From: Cognataquiflexum rubidum
GTDB lineage: Bacteria; Bacteroidota; Bacteroidia; Cytophagales; Cyclobacteriaceae
Length of the DNA stretch: 64,000 bases
Assembly: GCF_022538115.1 (NCBI RefSeq)
Contig: NZ_JAKZAL010000004.1
Location: forward strand, 124,001-188,000
Direction of reading: 5' to 3'
The translations under genes and the position numbers were made by a program. Numbering within the stretch: position 1 is the first letter of the stretch; every line of letters starts with the position of its first letter. Positions 1 through 7,759 of this stretch are shown piece by piece. A model generated the notes under the pieces. It had not been told where the DNA came from. It did no database searches and saw nothing but the letters and a program-made list of their open reading frames with translations.

Positions 1-148
1 TATTAAATCCATATCAAGGAAATAGAAATCAAATTTATTAAAAACATGAAATTCACCTTTATTTGGATAGGAATATATTGCAGTCTATTTTTAGGATTTT
101 AAATGGATAGCTACAAGCGGCGAGCCAATCTTTTAAGTAAACCAAATT

Positions 149-2473
149 ATGTCAAAAAATTTAGTGATAGTAGAGTCACCTGCCAAAGCAAAAACAATTG
201 AAGGGTATCTCGGCAAGGATTTTAAAGTAGCATCAAGCTATGGTCATGTCCGTGATCTACCGAAAGGGGACAATGCCATTGATGTGAAGAACAAGTTCAA
301 ACCGACTTATGAAATCACACCTGACAAGAGGGATGTGATCAAGCAATTGAAAAGCCTGGTAAAAGATGCAGAAACCATCTACCTAGCAAGTGATGATGAC
401 CGTGAGGGGGAAGCTATTTCTTGGCATCTTAAGGAAGTATTAAATTTGAAGGATGAGCAGACCAAAAGGATCGTTTTTAGAGAAATTACAAAAAACGCGA
501 TACTGAAAGCGATAGAAAATCCAAGAAAAATTGACATTGACCTTGTCAATGCACAGCAGGCAAGAAGGATATTGGACAGGTTGGTGGGATTTGAACTTTC
601 ACCAATACTCTGGAAAAAAATAAAAGCAGGATTATCGGCAGGCAGGGTTCAATCTGTAGCTGTTCGCTTGATTGTAGAGAGAGAAAGAGAAATCGAAAAG
701 TTCAAATCGAAATCTTCCTACAGGATTACAGCCGTTTTTGATGTAAAAGGGAAAAGACTATCGGCAGAACTTCCCAAGAAATTTGAAAGTCAGGCAGATG
801 CTGAAGATTTTATTAAAAAATGTATCGGAGCAGATTTTTCTGTAGAAAACCTTGAGAAAAAACCTGCTAAAAAATCCCCTGCAGCTCCCTTTACCACTTC
901 CACACTGCAACAAGAAGCAAGTAGAAAATTGAGTTTTTCTGTGGCGCAGACCATGTCAGTAGCCCAAAAACTCTATGAGGCGGGAAAGATCACATACATG
1001 AGGACAGATAGTGTCAACCTGTCCGAGGATGCAATCACTGCTGCAAAAAATGAAATCACTTCCTCTTTTGGTCCTGAATTTCATCAACCTAGAAAATTCA
1101 CTACCAAATCTGAAAGTGCCCAGGAAGCCCACGAAGCTATCCGACCGACCGACTTTGCAAAAAGTGAGGTGAACGGTGACCGGAATGAACAGCGATTGTA
1201 TGAACTGATCTGGAAGAGGGCAATTGCTTCACAGATGGCTGATGCCCAACTTGAAAGAACCATAGTCACCATTGGCATATCTACGACACCCGAAAAACTG
1301 ATTGCTTCAGGTGAAGTCATCAAGTTTGAAGGATTTTTGAAAGTCTATCTTGAAGATACCGACGATGAACCAGAGGATGAGGAAAATGGAAACAAAGGGC
1401 TGATACCCCCTGTAAGCATTGGTCAAAACCTTGACTTAGAAGAACTGAAAGGGAAGGAAACCTTCTCCAGACCCGCACCAAGATATACTGAAGCTTCCCT
1501 GGTAAAGAAATTGGAAGAAATGGGTATCGGACGTCCGTCCACTTATGCTCCTACCATATCTACGATCCAAAAAAGAGATTATGTAACCAAAGAATCGAGG
1601 GAGGGTACAGATAGAAATTATACTGAAATGAAATTGGTAAAAGGCCAATTTTCAAAAGAAACCAAAAAAGAAGTAACCGGGGCGGATAAAAACAAGCTTT
1701 TCCCAACCAATATTGCCATGGTAGTCAATGATTTCTTGGTAGAGCATTTTCCCAATGTGATCGACTTTTCTTTTACCGCCAAAGTAGAAAAGGAATTTGA
1801 TGATATCGCAAGGGGAGGACAAAATTGGGAGGATATGATCGAAGGATTCTACAGCAAATTCCATTTGCGGGTAGAGGAAACGGCGAATGTGGCGAGAGCC
1901 GATGTCAACAGTGCACGTGAACTAGGCAAAGATCCAAAATCAGGTAAATCCATATTTGCAAGACTCGGAAAATTCGGGCCATTGGTTCAAATAGGTGACC
2001 AAGACGACGAACAGAAGCAGTTTGCCAGCATGAAAAAAGGCCAGTTTATCGAAAACATAACCTTGGAAGATGCCTTGGAACTTTTCAAATTACCGAGAGA
2101 AGTAGGCTTTTTTGAGGACAAAAAAATCGTTGCTGCTATCGGTAAGTTTGGACCTTACCTGAGACATGATGATAAGTTTGTTTCCTTGGGAAAAGAACAG
2201 GATCCGATGACAATCAATGAAGAAGAAGCCATCAAACTCATCGAAGACAAAAGAGAAGCTGATGATAAGAAGCATATCAAAACCTTCGAAGAAAATGTAG
2301 AAATTCAGATTTTAAATGGTAGATGGGGACCTTACATCAAGTTTGGAAAAAACAATTTCAAAATTCCAAAAGGAAAAGAAGCTGAAAATTTAACTTACGC
2401 TGAAACCTTAGAAATCATTGAAAATCAACCTGATATTAAAAAGAAAGGCAAGTTTGCCAAAAAGAAGGCATAA
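149..2473 (+). CDS. topA: DNA topoisomerase I
   Basis: Type IA topoisomerase that relaxes negative supercoils in the cytoplasm. The TOPRIM domain occupies roughly residues 3-115, with the SDDDREGE acidic cluster near residue 82. The active-site tyrosine is Y283 in ITYMRTDS. The central domain carries GRPSTYAPT. The C-terminus has GKFGPLVQIG, GKFGPYLRHD and GRWGPYIKFG, which are topoisomerase C-terminal repeats, and no four-cysteine zinc fingers, as is usual in Bacteroidota. The length of 774 aa is within family range and the lysine-rich tail is typical. The ATG start gives MSKNLVIVESPAKAKTI, the standard family N-terminus. It is followed by a strong hairpin terminator, so it is probably monocistronic. 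The 148 bases before it show no clear gene. Confidence 0.97.
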   Translation: MSKNLVIVESPAKAKTIEGYLGKDFKVASSYGHVRDLPKGDNAIDVKNKFKPTYEITPDKRDVIKQLKSLVKDAETIYLASDDDREGEAISWHLKEVLNLKDEQTKRIVFREITKNAILKAIENPRKIDIDLVNAQQARRILDRLVGFELSPILWKKIKAGLSAGRVQSVAVRLIVEREREIEKFKSKSSYRITAVFDVKGKRLSAELPKKFESQADAEDFIKKCIGADFSVENLEKKPAKKSPAAPFTTSTLQQEASRKLSFSVAQTMSVAQKLYEAGKITYMRTDSVNLSEDAITAAKNEITSSFGPEFHQPRKFTTKSESAQEAHEAIRPTDFAKSEVNGDRNEQRLYELIWKRAIASQMADAQLERTIVTIGISTTPEKLIASGEVIKFEGFLKVYLEDTDDEPEDEENGNKGLIPPVSIGQNLDLEELKGKETFSRPAPRYTEASLVKKLEEMGIGRPSTYAPTISTIQKRDYVTKESREGTDRNYTEMKLVKGQFSKETKKEVTGADKNKLFPTNIAMVVNDFLVEHFPNVIDFSFTAKVEKEFDDIARGGQNWEDMIEGFYSKFHLRVEETANVARADVNSARELGKDPKSGKSIFARLGKFGPLVQIGDQDDEQKQFASMKKGQFIENITLEDALELFKLPREVGFFEDKKIVAAIGKFGPYLRHDDKFVSLGKEQDPMTINEEEAIKLIEDKREADDKKHIKTFEENVEIQILNGRWGPYIKFGKNNFKIPKGKEAENLTYAETLEIIENQPDIKKKGKFAKKKA

Positions 2474-2478
2474 TTAAC

Positions 2479-2510
2479 AAAGCGGGTCTGGGAAAGTCCC
2501 GCTTTTTTTT
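2479..2510 (+). terminator. Rho-independent terminator of topA
   Basis: An 8-bp stem (AAAGCGGG with CCCGCTTT) around an 11-base loop runs into eight T residues, six bases after the topA stop codon. Confidence 0.85.
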
Positions 2511-2862
2511 AACCAATAAACCAAATTGGTGACCTCCATATTCCATTTTATTTTCAAAGCAATTGGTTAGGAATTCGATATTGGTAATTTGCCTATATGC
2601 TAATTTGCCTTTAGACCTATTGTCTTATCTCCATTTTTTATTGTTGATAAAAAAAGCAATGGATACTTACCAAGGGATCCAGTTGTTTCAATAAAAAAAA
2701 TAAAAACCTCAATTATTGTTCTACACAAATTAATTTAAAGTTAACCTAACTCTTTCATAATTGAGAAGGAATTAATTAACTTTGTAATTATAGATCTCAA
2801 AAAAGAAGGATTGCTTTGCTTGAGATGTATGTTCTTACTTTTTCTAATTGCCCTTAAATTAT
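2511..2862. other. Intergenic region, nothing recognised
   Basis: About 350 AT-rich bases between the topA terminator and the next lipoprotein gene. I see no convincing reading frame, tRNA or palindromic repeat. It presumably holds the promoter of the downstream gene. Confidence 0.5.
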
Positions 2863-4191
2863 ATGAAAAATCAAATTTTATCTATTGCATTAGCCTCCAT
2901 TTTCCTAATCTCCTGCGAATATTTAAATGGACCAGATCCCATTGTTTCTTCAAATCCTGAGATAATTTATAAATCAGAAAAGCTTTTTTTCTCCACTTTT
3001 CCCCAATCTGAAGAAAGTGTGGAGTTTTTTTTGTCGCACATTAATAATAAAAAGACCTTCAATAAGATAATCCTGTTGAATAAGAATTCGGATACGGTTG
3101 CAATTGCCACTCTTGAGAAAGGACAATATCATCAGCACGATTATATCGGCGAGATAAATTATAAATTCAAAAACGAAGACTCTTACCAACTGTTTGTTGA
3201 AGAGTGGGTGAATAAGGACAGTATCAATATCTACCAATTACCCGATTACAAGCATGAATTCAAAGCCAAGATGACCGATGAACCTCTTGCGAAGTTCGAG
3301 CGCTTATATGATTTTGACCTGACTCCCGACCGTGATTTTATGTTTTTATTCGATTTTAAGAACAATGAGCGAGCGCACTATAGACTACAGTTAAGTACCG
3401 GAGAACTTTTAAAATTAGATGGCGAAATAGGTGGCAAATTGAGAGCTGTAGATAAAAACAAATTTTTACATGTCAATGAAAGCTTTTATGAATCTGAAAT
3501 TCTTTTATATGATGTGGAAGAGAAAATTTCTTTTCCATTTGGTATCAGTTCAGGAAATGGGGGCAGTTTAACACGCGTAACAAATGGGCATATCGTTTAT
3601 GCCAATCCAGTCAAAGATGGTGATAGAACCCTTACGGTTGTAAATCTTTCAAATGATGAAAGGAAAGTGGTCCCTGCTTTTGCTTTTGGATATAGTATTA
3701 GGGAAAATGTTATAGGTCAAAAAATATTCGGAAACTCAATATTTGATATTGAAAGTGGCACATTGAGTGAAGAATTAACTCCTTTTCAAGGAACTTCATT
3801 ACTTCAATACAATCAAGAGGAAGATATTGTTTTTTCTAGTCATGGCTTAAGTCTGGAAGACTATGAAGAGGGTTACACTCCAAAATTGGTAGTTGGTAAA
3901 AGAGATGGTCTACCTGCTTTTGATTCTGGTTTGGAAAAAAATGTGGTGTACCACTTGCCTTCAGAAACAAGGATCATCGATAGCAAATTTTTAGTATATG
4001 TTCAATATGGAATCGACAAGGATAAACATCGGGTAAGTGGTTTTTATCAAGTGGATCTTTCAAAAGGATCTATGGAATTGATCCAATCCGAAAGTAGGCC
4101 GAATCTATTTGTGGATGGACTGGTACAACTAGGAAATAATTTATGGTTGACATTATTTTCAGGTGAAATCGGTCTATTTAGAATAGAATAA
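2863..4191 (+). CDS. Lipoprotein of unknown function
   Basis: The product has a lipoprotein signal peptide with a hydrophobic stretch followed by LISC at residues 17-20, so it should be anchored in the envelope. The rest is a mostly beta-strand-like sequence of short repeating stretches that would suit a beta-propeller, but I recognise no family with confidence. A TTG 15 bases upstream (2848) would add five residues before the signal peptide, so I chose the ATG at 2863. It is separated from topA by a terminator and from the sirtuin gene by about 260 bases, and is likely transcribed alone. Function unknown. Confidence 0.8.
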   Translation: MKNQILSIALASIFLISCEYLNGPDPIVSSNPEIIYKSEKLFFSTFPQSEESVEFFLSHINNKKTFNKIILLNKNSDTVAIATLEKGQYHQHDYIGEINYKFKNEDSYQLFVEEWVNKDSINIYQLPDYKHEFKAKMTDEPLAKFERLYDFDLTPDRDFMFLFDFKNNERAHYRLQLSTGELLKLDGEIGGKLRAVDKNKFLHVNESFYESEILLYDVEEKISFPFGISSGNGGSLTRVTNGHIVYANPVKDGDRTLTVVNLSNDERKVVPAFAFGYSIRENVIGQKIFGNSIFDIESGTLSEELTPFQGTSLLQYNQEEDIVFSSHGLSLEDYEEGYTPKLVVGKRDGLPAFDSGLEKNVVYHLPSETRIIDSKFLVYVQYGIDKDKHRVSGFYQVDLSKGSMELIQSESRPNLFVDGLVQLGNNLWLTLFSGEIGLFRIE

Positions 4192-4454
4192 TTATGCAAC
4201 ACCGAGGAAATCTCTGCATCAATAAATGTAGGTAAAGGCTCAGATAGTGAAACATTGGGATCAACAACCTAAAAACTATATTAAATTAAAGATCCGTATT
4301 TGAAGATCTTGAGATATTACCTTTTTATGTTCCGTTATTTTAATAATAACAGAAGATTTTTTGGATAAAGATTATCAAATTGGTATGTTAATGTTTGAAT
4401 CTAATCCCAACTGAAGAAAACAAATATCATTCTTGAGAGTCTTAACCATCATAA

Positions 4455-5147
4455 ATGAAAAAACTGGTAGTATTAACAGGTGCGGGAATATCTGCCGAAA
4501 GCGGAATCAGCACTTTCCGTGACAGTGGTGGACTTTGGGAAGGACATGATGTAATGGAGGTCGCTTCTCCGGAAGGATGGAGAAAAAACAGGGAACTTGT
4601 GCTTGACTTTTATAACCAAAGAAGGAAACAGGCTCTGACTGTAGAACCCAATGAAGCCCATCTGGAACTGGTAAGGTTGGAAAAATACTTCGATGTAACC
4701 ATCGTCACCCAAAATGTGGACCACCTACATGAAAAAGCCGGTTCCTCCAAAATCATCCATCTCCATGGAGAACTGTTCAAATCCCAAAGTACTGTTGATC
4801 CCTCTTTGGTTTATGATATGGATGGTTGGGAAATCAAATTGGGAGACAAATGTGAAAAAGGAAGTCAATTGAGACCATTTATTGTCTGGTTTGGAGAAAT
4901 GGTCCCAATGATGGAACCTGCCATCGATGCCGCCATCGAAGCGGATATTTTTGCCGTAATCGGCACTTCCATGTTGGTTTACCCTGCAGCCGGCCTAATC
5001 CAATATGCCCCTAAGGAAAGCTTGAAATATATTATTGATGTTAAAGTTCCTGAAACCGGATTTTTTGATAATTTGAAGCCAATTGAAGCAAAGGCATCCA
5101 TAGGTACAGCTATGATGTCCAAAGAACTGATAGAAAAATATGCCTAA
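4455..5147 (+). CDS. Sir2-family NAD-dependent protein deacylase
   Basis: A sirtuin that should remove acyl groups from lysines using NAD. The NAD-binding signature GAGISAESGI is at residues 9-18, TQNVDHLH at 85-92, and the catalytic histidine is H104 in LHGE. Y53 and R56 in FYNQRR match the Tyr-x-x-Arg pair that class III sirtuins (SIRT5, CobB) use to bind succinyl or malonyl lysine, so desuccinylase or demalonylase activity is inferred. The small domain that normally holds a four-cysteine zinc site has one cysteine (C133). At 230 aa it is a normal bacterial size. Its last 8 bases overlap the start of the flavin monooxygenase gene, which indicates translational coupling. Confidence 0.93.
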   Translation: MKKLVVLTGAGISAESGISTFRDSGGLWEGHDVMEVASPEGWRKNRELVLDFYNQRRKQALTVEPNEAHLELVRLEKYFDVTIVTQNVDHLHEKAGSSKIIHLHGELFKSQSTVDPSLVYDMDGWEIKLGDKCEKGSQLRPFIVWFGEMVPMMEPAIDAAIEADIFAVIGTSMLVYPAAGLIQYAPKESLKYIIDVKVPETGFFDNLKPIEAKASIGTAMMSKELIEKYA

Positions 5148-6468
5148 AAAAGTCGCAGTCATTGGGGCTGGTCCTTCCGGAATTACTGCTTTGAAAAATC
5201 TCTTGGACCAAAGTATTGACGCAATATGCTTTGACCGGAATTCAGAAGTGGGCGGAAACTGGGTTTATTCTGAAAATGAAGGCCACTCCAGCGTTTTTGA
5301 AACCACCCATATCATCAGCTCCAAAACCCTTTCCCAATATTCGGATTTTACTTTTGACGATTTTGATACCACGGTTTCTGATTATCCATCCCATGATGAA
5401 TTGAGAAGGTATTTTCAGGCTTATGCTGATCATTTTGGCTTGGTAGAACATATTAGGTTCGATACCATGGTGATTCATTGCGAATGGATCAGCCAAAATA
5501 AATGGGAGATTACCACTGAAACAGGTGGAATCCAAAAAACTGAAGAATTTTCAGATCTCGTCGTCTGCAACGGCCACCATTGGAATCCTAGGTGGCCAAA
5601 TTACCCGGGAGAATTTACAGGGGAATTTTTGCATTCTCACACGTTTAAAAAGGCTGAACCATTCAAGGATAAACGGGTCCTTGTCATAGGTGGCGGCAAT
5701 TCCGCCTGCGATGTCGCTGTGGAAACCAGCAGAGTCAGTAAAATGACTGCCATTTCCTGGAGACGTGGTTATAGAATCATCCCAAAGTTCTTTTTTGGCC
5801 AACCTTCAGACAAAATCGGTGAAAGAAGTGCATGGATTCCCTTGAAAATAAGGAGTTTTTTCTTCGATATTTTACTCAAAATAATGGTAGGTGACAACCA
5901 TCTTTATGGTTTGAGAAAAGTGGAAAATAAATTCGGCGAAACCCACCCTACGATCAATGATGAACTGCTTTATAAAATCCGACATGGGAAAGTGAAACCT
6001 CGACCTGATATAAAAAGATTGGAAGGGAAAAAGGTGATTTTTGAAGATGGTATGGAGGAAGAGTATGACACTGTCATTGCTTGCACCGGCTACTACCTCT
6101 CCCACCCTTTCTTTGATAAAAAGTTTATTGACTACAGTTCAGGTCCGGTCCCACTTTACCTCAAAATGTTCCATCCCGAATTCCGGAATCTCTATTTTGT
6201 GGGGATGTTCCAACCATTAGGCTGTATATGGCCGGGAGCGGAATTACAGGCAAAAATCATGGCAAGGGAAATCGCCGGAAAATGGAATAGACCTTCCAAT
6301 ATCAAAGAACTTTGCGAAAAAGAGGTAACACACCCTCATTACAAGCAAATAGATACTCCTAGGCATACCATTACTGTGGATTTTCACGCTTTTAAAAAGC
6401 AGATGCTGAAGTATCTTCCCAAGGATTATGTGTCTAAAGATAGGGTCGCTAAGATGGAATTTCATTGA
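5140..6468 (+). CDS. Flavin-containing monooxygenase
   Basis: An FAD- and NADPH-dependent oxygenase of the class B FMO family, expected to oxygenate soft nucleophiles (N or S) or to act as a Baeyer-Villiger-like enzyme. The FAD-binding GAGPSG is at residues 9-14 and the NADPH-binding GGGNSA is near 183-190. The FMO identifying motif FxGxxxHxxxF is visible as FTGEFLHSHTF at 159-169. The ACTGY motif near residue 310 is the conserved ATG-like motif. No signal peptide or C-terminal membrane anchor is seen, so it is cytoplasmic. The gene starts inside the sirtuin gene (8-bp overlap), so the two form an operon. The substrate cannot be inferred. Confidence 0.93.
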   Translation: MPKKVAVIGAGPSGITALKNLLDQSIDAICFDRNSEVGGNWVYSENEGHSSVFETTHIISSKTLSQYSDFTFDDFDTTVSDYPSHDELRRYFQAYADHFGLVEHIRFDTMVIHCEWISQNKWEITTETGGIQKTEEFSDLVVCNGHHWNPRWPNYPGEFTGEFLHSHTFKKAEPFKDKRVLVIGGGNSACDVAVETSRVSKMTAISWRRGYRIIPKFFFGQPSDKIGERSAWIPLKIRSFFFDILLKIMVGDNHLYGLRKVENKFGETHPTINDELLYKIRHGKVKPRPDIKRLEGKKVIFEDGMEEEYDTVIACTGYYLSHPFFDKKFIDYSSGPVPLYLKMFHPEFRNLYFVGMFQPLGCIWPGAELQAKIMAREIAGKWNRPSNIKELCEKEVTHPHYKQIDTPRHTITVDFHAFKKQMLKYLPKDYVSKDRVAKMEFH

Positions 6469-6482
6469 TGGTTATACTAATC

Positions 6483-6535
6483 AGGACGGAAGACTGAAGC
6501 GATATTCCGGGCATTTCATTCTTCAGAAGAGAATT
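6483..6535 (+). repeat. Dispersed intergenic repeat, short copy
   Basis: The block with AGGACGGAAGAC followed by CCGGGCATTTCA resembles, in reverse orientation, bases 38781-38872. There the same two blocks are separated by an extra insert carrying the TCCCGATAGCTATCGGGA palindrome. Match found by eye only. Confidence 0.4.
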
Positions 6536-6605
6536 GATATGTATGTCCAATCTTCTGGCATAATTGCTTGTATACATAAATAATTATAAACCTTATTGAT
6601 AATTA

Positions 6606-6773
6606 TTATTTTTTAAAATCCGGATGGAATAAAGCCTGTTCAACGATAGGTTTCATTGATGCTTTTGGAACAGATACCTCAAGTCCGTGGATGGACAGCA
6701 TCACAGCTGCAGCAAGTAACTCTCCACGCTTACCTTGAATGGCTACAAGGTTTTTTTTTGGGTGTGTATTCAT
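6606..6773 (-). CDS. Small uncharacterised protein (55 aa)
   Basis: A short frame encoding a basic N-terminus (MNTHPKKN) followed by an alanine-rich hydrophobic patch (LLAAAVML) and a second amphipathic segment ending PDFKK. It is not antisense to any gene and the composition looks protein-like, but I recognise no family. The frame could be extended 26 codons upstream to 6851, but that part is unusually basic and Asn-rich, so the internal ATG at 6773 is preferred. It has no clear ribosome binding site. It lies alone between the FMO operon and the divergent NTF2-like gene. Real but unknown, or a spurious frame; I favour real at modest confidence. Confidence 0.5.
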   Translation of the reverse strand: MNTHPKKNLVAIQGKRGELLAAAVMLSIHGLEVSVPKASMKPIVEQALFHPDFKK

Positions 6774-6888
6774 TGGATTATTAATTTGATTATTAAATAG
6801 ACCCCATAAAATTTTCAGAAACTTTTTTCGGTTTCTTCTTCCTGAAATCAATTTACGTAAAACTCAAAAAAAATAGAATGTGGAAAAA

Positions 6889-6904
6889 TACACCAAAAGG
6901 TGTA
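6889..6904. promoter_or_regulatory. NarL-box-like dyad, site 1
   Basis: TACACCAAAAGGTGTA is a perfect palindrome with the 7-2-7 heptamer layout used by NarL/FixJ-type response regulators. It begins 43 bases before site 2 (about four helical turns) upstream of the NTF2-like gene. Confidence 0.5.
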
Positions 6905-6931
6905 TTATCAACTAATATTAATCTATGGAAA

Positions 6932-6947
6932 TACCACTTAGGCAGTA
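6932..6947. promoter_or_regulatory. NarL-box-like dyad, site 2
   Basis: TACCACTTAGGCAGTA keeps the TAC...GTA ends and 16-bp length of site 1 with weaker internal symmetry. It is followed by TTTTATC and ends 47 bases before the NTF2-like start codon. Confidence 0.4.
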
Positions 6948-6994
6948 TTTTATCTTAGATGGTTTTCAAATAGCTTTCTGAAAAAACAAAAGCT

Positions 6995-7507
6995 ATGAAA
7001 AAACTTCTTTTTATTCCGACTATGCTGCTGATATTGTTTTCGATGACAATTCAAGCGCAGGGTAATTTTGTTCTCAATCCCAACGGGGATAAAGATCAAG
7101 CTGTGGTAAGGGCGTATATCAATACCATTTCTTCCAAAAATGCAGCACAGCTGGGGCAGACACATGCTGCTAAATATGTTGAATTTGGACCAAGATGGGA
7201 TTCTCCAGGAACCAAGGATGATATGATCCGGAATATCAAAAGCATTTGGGATATGACTTCTGAAGTCAGGTATGACCGCACCAGAATGATCAGTGTAAAT
7301 GTGTCGGGGGACGAAATTCCAGAATACAATGGAAATTGGGTATTCTTATGGAGTGTATTTATAGGTAAATCCAAAGATTCAGGAAAAGAAATTTATCTGG
7401 ACATCCACCAAACTTTTAAAATTGAAAATGGCTTGATCACACTTTCTGTGGTTTACTTCAATGAGTTGGACAGCCGTATGCAACAGGGGGTTTGGGATGG
7501 AGATTAA
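6995..7507 (+). CDS. Secreted NTF2-like (SnoaL/DUF4440-type) protein
   Basis: A Sec signal peptide (KKLLFIPTMLLILFSM, cleavage after IQAQ) precedes a domain of about 145 residues. The pattern of one long N-terminal helix (DQAVVRAYINTISSKN), strands rich in aromatic residues and a C-terminal YFNELDSR strand resembles the NTF2-like cone fold. This is a fold-level inference without diagnostic catalytic residues. Such proteins may be small-molecule binders or stress-induced periplasmic proteins. Two NarL-like dyads lie upstream and a terminator follows, so it is a single-gene unit, possibly controlled by a two-component system. Confidence 0.75.
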   Translation: MKKLLFIPTMLLILFSMTIQAQGNFVLNPNGDKDQAVVRAYINTISSKNAAQLGQTHAAKYVEFGPRWDSPGTKDDMIRNIKSIWDMTSEVRYDRTRMISVNVSGDEIPEYNGNWVFLWSVFIGKSKDSGKEIYLDIHQTFKIENGLITLSVVYFNELDSRMQQGVWDGD

Positions 7508-7530
7508 TTCTTTTTAAAATGATCTTTTTT

Positions 7531-7555
7531 AAAGCCGCCAGATGGTGGCTTTTTT
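7531..7555 (+). terminator. Terminator of the NTF2-like gene
   Basis: AAAGCCGCC pairs with GGTGGCTTT (one G-T wobble) across a four-base loop and runs into T residues, 23 bases after the stop codon. Confidence 0.75.
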
Positions 7556-7637
7556 CATTGGGTTCAAATAAGTACTGAAGGAATTCCAACTCCCGGGATT
7601 CTTCAGGACAGGCTCATTTCGATTATCCCACATTCAA

Positions 7638-7740
7638 AATCCCGATAGGGATTGAAGACCGACAGGTTATTGGCCCCGGATGCCAATCCGGTGGTAAAAA
7701 GAAAAGACGGTTGACGCTCCTCCCAACCCCGAGAGGGGTT
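7638..7740. repeat. Cluster of three REP-like 6-4-6 palindromes
   Basis: Three hairpins of identical geometry follow one another: AATCCC-GATA-GGGATT (7638-7653), CCGGAT-GCCA-ATCCGG (7676-7691) and AACCCC-GAGA-GGGGTT (7725-7740). The first and third are followed by GAA. The arms differ but the 6-4-6 layout is constant. The third resembles palindromes in the 61.6-63.0 kb array. No transposase of the REP-associated type is in the window. Confidence 0.6.
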
Positions 7741-7759
7741 GAATTATATTACCGGCTCA

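Noticed and set aside
46-102. 18-codon frame before topA
   Set aside because: It is too short and AT-rich to support, and has no neighbour context.
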